64,000 nucleotides of DNA, from positions 1,798,001-1,862,000 of the forward strand of contig AP026550.1 in NCBI GenBank assembly GCA_026075535.2. Direction: 5' to 3'. Position numbers and translations under genes: made by a program. The notes under the pieces are model-generated. The model was not told the origin of the DNA. It saw only the letters and a program-made list of their open reading frames with translations, and did no database searches. Origin of the DNA: Tricholoma matsutake. Taxonomy: Eukaryota > Basidiomycota > Agaricomycetes > Agaricales > Tricholomataceae. Shown in pieces: positions 55,773 through 64,000 of the stretch. Each line of letters begins with the position of its first letter. The stretch's first letter is position 1.

Positions 55773-57522
55773 AGGAGGTGCAGCTGCTGCCTCTTCAACC
55801 TCTGGCTCTGGCTCTGGCTCTGGCTCCGGCTCCGGTTCTTGTGGACGAGGGGGTGGCGGCGGAGGTGGGGGCTATACATAACGTACCATTAGTTCTGACC
55901 AATACGTCCCGCATGAAAGATTTACCGGAGCAGCTTCTTCTGGTTCTTCAACTCCCTCGTCGGTTCCCCATGCAGCATCCACGACAGCAGCACGGGCGTC
56001 CGCAAAACTGCCTCCAGACGACCGGTTAGCAAGCTTAGCTCCAGTCGCAAAGCCAACCCCGGCACCAACTCCAGCCGCAACCCCAGCCGCAACCGGAACA
56101 GCACCAAAGTTCCTAGGAGCAGTCCTCGCAGCGGTCGCTCTCCCAAACGCTGGCGCGCTTGATGTGAATGTAGGCTTGGGTGTAGGGGACGTAGCAGGCT
56201 GAACAAGAGCAGCATTGCGGCTCCTCGCTTCCTCTTCTGCGGCCTGGTTCTTCGCCTGTGCCTGCCTCTCGCTCCATGTAAGCTTCTTCGGGCCTCCGTT
56301 GGAAGCCTGGGATTGCGAGGGGGACGTTTGTGCTTGCTGCTCAAATGCTGCGAATGGGTTCTTCAGTTTCTTTGGTGGTGGCAGTGCAACGGGTGTGTAG
56401 GCAGTCCCGACTGGTGCAATCCGATCATCCTCGGACGGTTTGGTAAGTACAGTCGAAGAAGCCGCTGTGGGAGGGGGGGTGAACCGTGCAGAAGCAGGAG
56501 AGGGTGTTCTCTATCAAATAAACAACACATTTAATCGGGAGATTGCACAACGCACAGTGACGTACCATTGCACTAAAGGCTGGGCGAGACGCAGTTGGAC
56601 GAGCAGCAGTTGGGAGAACTGGGGGGCGGCTGGCGGTTGGCGGGGGTGGCGGGGGCGGTGACGATGGGGTGGGGGCAGGGGCCTCTTCAGGCCATGCATC
56701 TTGAGGTGCAGAGCCGCCAACTACGGTTCGCCCGTAAAGAGAACCAGCGGACGCTGGCCTTGAACTTGAAGCACTGAACGCTGGAGAACTGAACGCGGGG
56801 CGAGTGGTGGCTGCTGGGGTTGGGGGCTTCGCAGCTGGTGTTGGCGCCTTCCTCAATGCGTTGATATCGACTTTTCCGACCGGTGTATAGTTGGTCCCCA
56901 CAGGAGCGATCGGTTCAACCTTACGTGGTTGCTCATTGTGGGCTGAGTATCTAGCACCAGAGGAGGATTCCACGCGAGACATGATCAATGAAGGGGAGAC
57001 GTCATTCTATCATGGATATTAGTGAATGAATCCAGGATCTCAGTTCGTACGTACTTCATTTCGAGCACTGATGACGATATGTGCATTTCTAAAGAATTTC
57101 GCTATTGAATTTGAATGCGAGTGGAAAAGACCTTTCTTGGCTTCCGGGACACCATCACCGCACCAGTTGATTTGAACGAACTTCGGTAATCTTGTCTGTC
57201 AGCGGAGGCTCAGCAGTGGGACATAAATGATAGGATAGTGATATACATTTGGATCTTGAACTCGAGCAAAGGCATACTGCATCCTGAGATCGTGGACTCC
57301 GTCATCAGACTATCAGAAGACAGATGGAGTTAAACGAACGCACTTCCCATCGGAAAATTCTTCTTCCAGTTCCTCAAGACCTCCGCTCCCTGTCGCCTGA
57401 ACTTTCAGGTCATTGGAGCCTTTCTCATATGTAAATATGGCCCAATCTATATCTTTTGCGTTGACCACATCTTGATATGCGTCGTATATCTCCCTGCTCG
57501 ACAAATTGACTTGAAGCGACAT
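54733..57522 (-). CDS. ABP1: ABP1/drebrin-like actin-binding protein, 12 exons
   Basis: Exons on the minus strand: 57344-57522, 57247-57283, 57055-57195, 56566-57006, 55926-56510, 55719-55871, 55518-55667, 55346-55463, 55142-55290, 54983-55077, 54808-54932 and 54733-54758. The total is 2199 nt, 732 aa, with every intron 48-64 bp and GT-AG. Domains in order: an ADF-H actin-binding domain (residues ~1-140; MSLQVNLSSREIYDAYQDVV, KFVQINWCGDGVPEAKKG), a Pro/Ala-rich linker, a helix KKLTWSERQAQAKNQAAEEE, Pro and Glu-Pro runs, SH3-1 (ITAVVIYEYEAAEDNE ... WWSG ... FPSNYVELIE), a long Pro run, and SH3-2 (AIALYDYDAAEDNEITF ... WWQG ... FPANYVEVQE). The family links endocytic actin patches to the Arp2/3 complex. 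Two SH3 domains and the very long Pro tracts are notable. Confidence 0.92.
55142..55240 (-). repeat. GGT/GGC microsatellite coding poly-Pro
   Basis: A run of GGTGGNGGN units encodes about 30 consecutive Pro before SH3-2. A second such run is at 55738-55780. (GGCTCT)n and (GGTTCT)n at 55590-55640 and 55800-55835 encode Glu-Pro repeats. Confidence 0.9.
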
Positions 57523-57539
57523 CGCGCCGTTGCGTAAAA

Positions 57540-57599
57540 CTGGAGTGACATAGGTTAGTGATACACTGGATACACAGGAGTTTAAAGGACAGGCCTCAC
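57540..57599 (-). other. candidate intron spanning the intergenic gap
   Basis: Minus strand: GTGAGG donor at 57599 and CACTCCAG acceptor at 57540, 60 bp. It overlaps the stop of the upstream ORF and ends 17 bp before the ABP1 start codon. It could be a 5' UTR intron of ABP1 or alternative splicing of the upstream gene. Confidence 0.35.
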
Positions 57600-58623
57600 T
57601 TGACAGCTGACAGCGTTCCGCACACCTCGATGAAGCGTTTTATAAAATATGAAAAACTGCGGTGGAGATGGCGATGCACCAGTTTGTTCCGAAGTGCGAT
57701 GTAATTTCGAAATAACCACGTGCAGAATCTGTGTAAGCTCTGCCACTGGCTCAATGTCTTTGTGCTCCTCCTCATCCTCTTCCGCTTCATCAGTAAGGTC
57801 TTCAGGGACATAATATAGAAGGTATTGTACAACTAGGTTTTTGGACTCGTTAGCCAGCTCCATCCAATACAATACTGACACCGATGATACCAAAATCTTA
57901 TCGCCGATTGTTGGATAAGGACACGTGTTTGGGGTGCAATTTGGATCTTTAGACTTTACTGCTCCACAGCAGTTCGTTTGTATGCAGAACTCCAACTTTG
58001 TGTTCACTTCAAGGAGTGCTACCCTCTCGCGTCCTCATTCCCATCACAAGCGGCCCCGCAACCAGTTATATACTCACAGACGGGTGGCTGATGGACTACG
58101 GGACTACGCCTTGAAACATCAGCTCGGTGGTCCACATAATATGGGATGGCAATCCACCGGTATGCCAGGCACTCGCCGTTGCTGTTGGTCAGAAGAAGCA
58201 GCTCCGAAGGATTGTATCGATAAGGTGAAAGAAGTTCTTCGACGAACAGATGATCCAAGTTGGTATGTGGCAATCTGACCAGCACATCTTGAGGCGCCGA
58301 GGTGGCGAGCTTTCGTAAGGATGACTTGTGGCTGAGGTTGCATCTAACTTGCAACTGCATTTATTGAGTACAATCAACGTATATGGTTGAAAGCAGACTC
58401 AAACCTGTGCTGACCATGCCGTCGACTATCTTACAATAACCCATGTGCATGATTGTACTGGCCCCCATTTGACAATGTATTGTTTCTCACTCATTTTGCG
58501 CATTGCGCTCATACTGTCGGGCTGCTCTGTCTGGAGATAAGTATTTACATAAGCACCCAAAATGTCTATTTTCTCTGGAACTTCTTCGGTAACGTTGCCA
58601 CCAGTCGTGTGCAACTGAAGCAT
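57582..58623 (-). CDS. unrecognised protein, three exons
   Basis: Proposed exons on the minus strand: 58441-58623, 58078-58354 and 57582-58018, giving 897 nt or 298 aa. The reading is MLQLHTTGGNVTEEVPEKID, SEKQYIVKWGPVQSCTW, DVLVRLPHTNLDHLFVEELL, NPSELLLLTNSNGECLAYRW, then a Cys-rich patch FCIQTNCCGAVKSKDPNC and an acidic stretch EAEEDEEEHKDIEP. I see no signal peptide or membrane segment and do not know the family. The second intron (GTGAGT...GGGTAG, 59 bp) is strong. The first (86 bp, GTTATT donor) is weak, so the start could instead be 58360. The gene ends only 59 bp before the ABP1 start on the same strand. Confidence 0.55.
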
Positions 58624-58699
58624 TCAAACTTCATATTAAGTGTGAGCAAGCATGTTGGGTGCTATTTTTATCACACTTTAATTTTCAGCTAATACACAA

Positions 58700-58792
58700 A
58701 CCAGGAAGCTTAATGAAGAAGGCAGATGCATTGTCTAGGAGAGCAGATCATAAAAGGGGAGGTGGAGGATGACAATAAAGTACGTTGCGAAA
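58700..58792 (+). pseudogene. gypsy RNase H scrap
   Basis: One frame reads GSLMKKADALSRRADHKRGG, the family text at the end of gypsy RNase H (compare GSLMRKADALSRRIDHKRG in copy 2). Only about 90 bp remain. Confidence 0.7.
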
Positions 58793-58795
58793 CTT

Positions 58796-59389
58796 GTGCG
58801 AAACACACCGTGTGTACACACGCTTGATTGACGCTTGATGCATGTGCTATGTTTAGCACATGCCCTTTGATAGGGATCTGCACGGGTTTTGTGTACCCAT
58901 ACGGGTTACGGGTATGGGTACATGTGGGTATGGGTATGGGTCACAATAGTCCTACCCATGAGCTACAAAATGCACCAAAAATCAAGCAAAACACTCAATT
59001 CTTGACTGTTTTGCTTGATTTTTGGTGCATTTTGTACCTAAGACCTGTGGGTTTATGGGTAAAACCTGTCATGGGGGTGGGTATGGGTACACCGTGAAAT
59101 GGTTACCCATGCAGATCCCTACCCTTTGATGCATGTACATATTGTAGATATTTTTCTCCCCTTTCTCCCCTTTCACCAGAAGATATATATATACAGTAGA
59201 TAGATGCCTGGCCACCTCAGTCACTTATACAAGGACTGAGGTGAGCATTGATGTTCTCATATATTTATATTGATTACTTACTGTACCTGTAGTATAGCCT
59301 TGTGTATTCTAGGTACAGTATTTACTGTATGTGGTCACTTATATGAGGACTGAGTATAGCCTTGTTTATTCTAGGATTGATTTTCTACA
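58796..59389 (+). repeat. copia-2 5' LTR, interrupted by a MITE
   Basis: It ends TTTTCTACA at 59389, just before the primer site GGTTATGGGC. It has a TATA-like ATATATATATACAG at 59184-59197 and a repeated GGTCACTTATATGAGGACTGAG-type motif. The left boundary is a guess. Confidence 0.5.
58871..59121. mobile_element. palindromic hAT-type MITE
   Basis: 251 bp with TIRs TAGGGATCTGCACGGGT / TAGGGATCTGCATGGGT and the 8 bp target duplication CCCTTTGA (58863-58870 and 59122-59129). The centre is a long hairpin: GCACCAAAAATCAAGCAAAA and its complement around 58971-59031. Confidence 0.9.
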
Positions 59390-59399
59390 GGTTATGGGC
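59390..59399 (+). other. copia-2 primer-binding site
   Basis: GGTTATGGGC, the same as at 39185, complementary to the initiator tRNA-Met anticodon region. Confidence 0.55.
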
Positions 59400-59607
59400 T
59401 ATTCTTGTTGTTAAAAACAACAGTAGAAATCTCCTAGCCACTTGATGCGTGCTGATGTCATTCTCCTTTGATTGATCATCTTGACCACTGTTCCATCCTG
59501 GATCATGGACCTAGAGTGCTTTTGGTTTGCTGGCACACCTCCTTTGTTACAACAAATGATCTCTCTCACCACCCTTCTAGTCTGTATACTTTTGCACATT
59601 CTTCAAC

Positions 59608-59966
59608 ATGACCACCAGCTCTGGATCTACCACACTGTCTATTTCTCTTATTAAACTCTCAGTTCAGTATTCCAGAGGGAAATTCAACAAACTCAAATCC
59701 AACTACAAAGAATGGTGTGAGGAAGTTACCATGGCCCTCTTCCTTAATGGCCTCTATGGGTATGTAACTGGAACCACTACAGCCCCCCCCCCTCTGCTGT
59801 GATCCATGCCTTCGCCAACTAGAATGACAATTTGCACCTTGCTAGTGCTTTCATCTCATCCAGCATTGCTGCTTCCAAATGTTCCTTCATTGACATGACA
59901 AAGGGTCCCATGTCAACTGGAAAGCTCTTTAGGATTGCCATCAGAAGGAGGGCCTGGTATGCCCAG
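59608..59966 (+). pseudogene. copia-2 Gag, N-terminal part
   Basis: MTTSSGSTTLSISLIKLSVQ, then KFNKLKSNYKEWCEEVTMAL and LNGLYGYVTGTTTAPPPLL, the standard Gag start of mushroom copia elements. Frame shifts follow, with FIDMTKGPMSTGK-like text near 59890. It is cut by a gypsy LTR at 59967. Confidence 0.75.
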
Positions 59967-60593
59967 TGATGATGCTCAACCAGGAATCCCAAACAAAACC
60001 CACAATAAGGCCTCGAATGCTATAACACTAGTTAGAGGAAGGTTGTAAGGTGGTACTAAATATCACTGCTGTTACCCAAGGTTATGGAAACAACTTTAAA
60101 GAGGGTCCAATGATGTTCGATGAGGTTTGAGAGTGTATGAAGTGCTGCAATGATGTTCGAGGAAAGTTCAAAGAGGTTCAAAGATGTTCAAAGATGTTCA
60201 AAGATGTTCTAGGGGCTTATAGAGGATGAGGACAATTTTGATGAAGGCTGAGGATAGACTATAAGGATGTAGAAAGGCTTTGAGAGGGGATAGATGATAG
60301 ACGATAGTTTCGAGAAGCCAGTATGAGAAGTTTGAAGACATTCAGGGTAAAACACTGAACTTCAAGACTAAGTCAAGAGGCTTGGACTCAAGAGAATTGC
60401 TCTTAAATCAGACAATTCATGTGAGAGAACAATCTATTCTGTCTTTCTAAGTAGCTAGTACAAGGCTATATATGTTTGGAAGAGATGGTACTTAGAAGGA
60501 AATAAAACATGAGGAATACATGAGGCAAGATATGAAACAATAAAGAACTTTGCAAATCATAAAATAAATGAAAGAAGATGAGAAGGGAAACAT
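59967..60593 (-). repeat. gypsy-4 3' LTR, distal part
   Basis: It begins TGATGATGCTCAACCAGG and is the reverse complement of 60990-61713. It continues at 61714 beyond the inserted LTR. Confidence 0.85.
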
Positions 60594-61713
60594 TGATAGG
60601 TCCACAGTGCACACTAAGCTCTGGGAACATCTCCAAAGGCATTGACACATCAACACACATGCTCCCAACCCCTACAAACCCCACAAGACTGCTCCAGAAC
60701 TACTTTGAACTACTTTGAATGATTTTGAACAACTTCAAATGACTTCGCAACACTTCAAGCAAGTTTGAACAACTTTGCAGCACTTTGAACATCTTTGGCC
60801 ACCATATACCTATTGCACTGCCCTTCAGATACACACAGCACACCTTGTAAGAGTTAGTGCGTCACATATTGAGCACCACCGGACATGAGGAGACACAACG
60901 ACGGGATTTTAGGACACGATTGTGGTGCTTTGATATCTTGATGATATATTGGATCAATGGGGACAGGTACCCATGATAAATTGTGACTCTATACATTTCC
61001 CTTCTCATCTTCTTTCATTTATTCTATGATTTGCAAAGTTCTCTATTGTTTTATATCTTGCCTCATGTATTCCTCATGTTTTATTTCCTTTTTAAGTATC
61101 ACCTCTCCCAAACATATATAGCCTTGTACTAGCTACTTAGAATGACAGAATAGATCATCCTCTCACACAAATCGTCTGATTTAAGAGCAATTCTCTTGAG
61201 TCCAAGCCTCTTGACTTAGTCTTGAAGTTCAGCGTTTTACGCCGAACTTCTTCAAACTCTTCATACTAGCTTCTCTAAACAATCGTCTATCATCTATCCC
61301 CTCTCAAAAGCCTTTCTACATCCCTATAGTCTATCCTCAGTCATCGTCAAAATCATCCTTGTCCTCTATAAGCCCTTTGAACTTCATTGAACTTTCTTCG
61401 AACATCATCGCAGCACTTCATACACCCTCGAACCTCATTGAACTTCCCTCAAACATCATCGTAGTGTTTTGTACACTCTCAAACTTCATCAAACTTCATT
61501 GAACCTCTTCAAACCTTCCTCAAACATCATTGCAGTGCTTTGTACACTCTTGAACCTCATCAAACTTCATCGGACCCTCTCTAAAGTCATTTCCCTAACC
61601 TTGGGTAACAGCAGTGATATTTAGCACCACCTTGCAACCTTCCTCTAACTAGAGTTATACCATTTGAGACCTTATTGTGGGTTTTGTTTGGGTTTCCTGG
61701 TTGAGTATCATCA
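60594..61713 (+). repeat. same-family LTR inserted in opposite orientation
   Basis: TGATAGGTCCAC to GAGTATCATCA, 1120 bp. It splits the minus-strand LTR of gypsy-4 between GGGAAA and ATGTATAGAG. It contains tandem degenerate AACTTCATTGAAC-like units at 61380-61560. Confidence 0.8.
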
Positions 61714-62085
61714 ATGTATAGAGTCACAATTTATTATGGGTACCTGTCCTATTGATCCAATATATCATCAAGACATCAAAGCACCACAATCACATCCTAA
61801 AATCCCGTCATTGTGTCTCCTCGTGTCCAGTGGTGCTCAATATGTGATGCACTAACTCATACAAGGTGTGCTGTGTGTGTCTGAAGGGCGGTGCGATAGG
61901 TATATGGCAGCTGAAGACGTTCAAGGTGCTGTGAAGACGTTTGAACCTGCTCGAAGTGTTGCAAAGTCATTCGAAATAGTTTCAGAGTGGTCTCATGGGG
62001 TTTGTAGGGGTTGGGAGCATGTGTGGTGATGTGTCAATGCATTTGGAGACATTCCCAGAGCTTAGAGCGCAAGGTGGACCCATCA
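61714..62085 (-). repeat. gypsy-4 3' LTR, proximal part
   Basis: This is the reverse complement of 60594-60985. Its outer end, TGATGGGTCC on the minus strand, directly follows the polypurine tract. Confidence 0.85.
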
Positions 62086-62100
62086 TCCTCCCCCTTACTG
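62086..62100 (-). other. polypurine tract of gypsy-4
   Basis: The minus strand reads AGTAAGGGGGAGGA directly before TGATGGGTCC. Confidence 0.65.
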
Positions 62101-62231
62101 AAATCCTGACTGTCCCAGTCAGCTGATCAGAGCCACATGTGAAATGTGTGATCGTGTTGAAAATGTCAACAAAATTCGAAACACCTCTCATTCTTCTTCA
62201 TCACTCCTACACCTTCGATACTACTTCTATC

Positions 62232-63538
62232 ATGTCCCTCCTTGCCAAACTCAACATTGAAGTCCTCGAGTATGCAAAATCAATGCCAGATTGCGGTGTT
62301 GCCAAAGACCTCAACTTTGAAGTGTGGGGGAAAGGTTTTTGTGAGAAGATGGTAAGTTTCTGCTTCTTATTCAATATTTGAGGATTCTAACATGATATGT
62401 TCAGGCAGAATACAAAGAACTGGCAGACAACTTGGGAGAAGAGCATGATTTGGCTGTGCAAAAGGTCGTCAAAGAAGTTTTCGAGCTTTTGAAACTGATG
62501 GCTTTCATGGGGGGGGAGCTTTGGTTTATGGATCTGAGTGAGCAGGTAGAGTGGGAGTGATGGGAAGAGGAAGTGAAACTGGTTCAGAAGGAGGAGGAGG
62601 AGGCCCACAGGGCAGAGGAAAGCATGAAGCAGGCAGAAATTGAGGCCCAAAGGGGGGCATTAGTGGACGCTCGGAACATAGCTCTTGCTGTGTTTCATGC
62701 TAAAATGTTGTCGAAGGAAGAATTGCAGCAATGAAATGCAGAGCTCACAGTGGAGGCAAGAGCTATCGAGATGCTAGAGGCTGGAGAGGAGGGCGAAGAA
62801 GAAAATTTAGGAGAATTGCCAATAATCAGGATTGGGAAGCAGAAGGCAGTGGAGATCAAGGCAAGCGAGGATGAGGAGGATGAGATTGTCGAGGACAAGG
62901 TAGAGAGCAAATGGAGGAGGTTCACTGAGGGCAGACTTCTTGACTTCGAGGACCCAGTGAGTTTTCAAAATCGAATTTGATTTCCATCTTTCACTAACTA
63001 GATGCATCATAGTGTGATCGTTGTGCTGGGATGAAATCCCAGCCACACTGTGTCATCGACAAAGGGGCCCCAAAATGTGTCAAGTGCATGGATGCACTGC
63101 AGGGATGTTATTGGGAAGGGGTATCAAGGAAAGGGCTTTGGAAAGGCAAGGGGAAGAAGTTTGGGGGTGCAAAGAGCGGAGAGGTGAAACGGGTGACACA
63201 CCCAAAACCAGGTATGAAGATTTAGTCAAAGTAAATTTGTAGTGTTCGCTAACTTATTTTTCAGATTGGAAGTGCCTTGGATTTGCGTAGTGGGACCCAT
63301 TGCCGCAGTCAAACTGGTTGTGGGACCTTCGAGATCATTGAAGGAGAAAAAGAGGTTGTCGAAGGGAAAGGGAAAGGTGAAAGCAAAGGAAGTCCAGGGG
63401 TTCAAGGAGGCTGAGGCTGTGGATGAGGAGTGGGCAATGCATCGCCAGATCCTCATGAAGAAATTGGCAGTGATGAAGGTTGAATTGGAGGTATTGTGTA
63501 GACAGATAGAGGTGGTGGAGGAAATGTTGGAGGAATAG
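62232..63538 (+). pseudogene. Cys-rich coiled-coil ORF, antisense inside gypsy-4
   Basis: Exons follow typical introns (62352-62404; about 62958-63013; about 63212-63264). The N-terminus MSLLAKLNIEVLEYAKSMPD includes CGVAKDLNFEVWGKGFCEKM. A long charged coiled coil (WEEEVKLVQKEEEEAHRAEE) precedes a six-Cys motif, CDRCAGMKSQPHC...KCVKCMDALQGC. A C-terminal coiled coil (LAVMKVELEVLCRQIEVVEE) closes it. Mushroom genomes carry many paralogs with this pattern; no function is known to me. Two in-frame TGA/TGA-type stops (near 62558 and 62732) and one frame slip mark it as broken. Confidence 0.65.
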
Positions 63539-63770
63539 AAAAATTTTGTTGTTCTTTCTGTTTTTACAATTTTAATTTTTTTGTGAGTCTTGAAAGTAGC
63601 GATAAGAAAAGTAAAAGAAAACAAAAAAAAGAAAAATTAGGGAAAGGCTCAGTAGATCATCATGGCCAAAAAATCCTTTTGCAGTTTGCGCGACCACGCT
63701 ATAATGCGATATCACGACTTGTATTGTGCACTAAAAGAAATTGAAGTCATAGGTAAGTGATTGCAAACAA
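63539..63770. other. no gene seen
   Basis: AT-rich gap between the antisense ORF and the end of pol. Confidence 0.5.
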
Positions 63771-63774
63771 AGAG

Positions 63775-64000
63775 AAAGGAATAATTATTTGTCTTCAAAG
63801 TCTGGAAGGTCTTCGGGAATATCTTCATTGATGTTCAAAGTGTTTCAAAGTTTTTTGAGATGTTCGGAGTCAATATTGAGGAAGTTTGGCAGAAGGGGAA
63901 TTGATTTTCATGCAAAATAGGGAAGGAGTCAGAAGGCTGCAACTGGCTGATGGAATACTGAACCATTGAGTTTGCAGATGATGTAGGCTCCTCTGTAGTT
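63775..64000 (-). pseudogene. gypsy-4 Pol C-terminus (runs off the window)
   Basis: The minus strand reads NYRGAYIICKLNGSVFHQPV then AAF, and ends INEDIPEDLPDFEDK before a stop at about 63780. NYRGSYILCELDG...PVAAFRVIPY is the usual end of integrase in this gypsy lineage. Two internal stops. The element extends beyond 64000. Confidence 0.75.

Noticed and set aside
55730..56344. Plus- and minus-strand ORFs overlapping ABP1, including Arg-rich frames
   Set aside because: They are shadow frames of the ABP1 exons, whose spliced length is an exact multiple of three and which carry ADF-H and SH3 domains.

Overview
The window reads as chromosomal DNA of a mushroom-forming basidiomycete (Agaricomycetes; inferred). 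Host genes have many 48-65 bp GT-AG introns. The mobile elements are of kinds common in that class: chromodomain Ty3/gypsy, Ty1/copia, DIRS-order elements with tyrosine recombinase (YR), hAT, and a repeat-associated Cys-rich coiled-coil ORF. Only about 6-7 kb is host gene sequence. The rest is nested, mostly decayed mobile DNA.

Layout. 1-271: a transposon-type ORF cut by an insertion. 272-6420: gypsy copy 1 (minus strand). 6421-8512: fragments and a 1.2 kb solo LTR. 8531-14033: a DIRS-order element with split direct repeats (A1 ... B1-A2-B2). 14554-16154: a YR element without reverse transcriptase (minus). 16176-16800: an inverted LTR scrap and minisatellites. 16823-22117: a second DIRS-type element, followed by inverted partial copies of its own end. 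22885-29088: gypsy copy 2 (minus), with both LTRs and a 5 bp target duplication, inserted into one of those inverted copies.

29766-33312: a host island with a ten-exon type-B carboxylesterase (528 aa) and a small secreted protein (134 aa). 33699-38900: LTR relics, tandem repeats, low-complexity tracts and the C-terminal part of a hAT transposase. 38981-43873: a complete but mutated copia element that splits this hAT gene (N-terminal part at 43874-44245). 44480-46000: low-complexity DNA and tRNA-like boxes. 46519-51625: an internally deleted gypsy (minus) carrying a solo LTR (TSD CTTYG), which in turn carries a 1.4 kb hAT derivative (TSD GCCAGCAA).

51986-54150: a copia fragment, an LTR fragment and an inverted-repeat element. 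54733-58623: a second host island with an ABP1/drebrin-like actin-binding protein (12 exons, 732 aa, ADF-H plus two SH3 domains) and an unrecognised 298-aa protein 59 bp upstream on the same strand. 58700-64000: a gypsy scrap, a palindromic hAT-type MITE, the start of another copia, and the 3' end of a fourth gypsy on the minus strand. That gypsy has an antisense Cys-rich ORF between pol and its 3' LTR, and the LTR is split by an inverted LTR of the same family.

Most element ORFs carry stops, and many copy-to-copy differences are CpG to TpG/CpA changes, which suggests cytosine-methylation decay. The most interesting points are an intron-like 55 bp segment present in only one of two DIRS terminal repeats, an array of same-loop hairpins with covarying stems in an LTR, and the antisense ORF inside a gypsy element.
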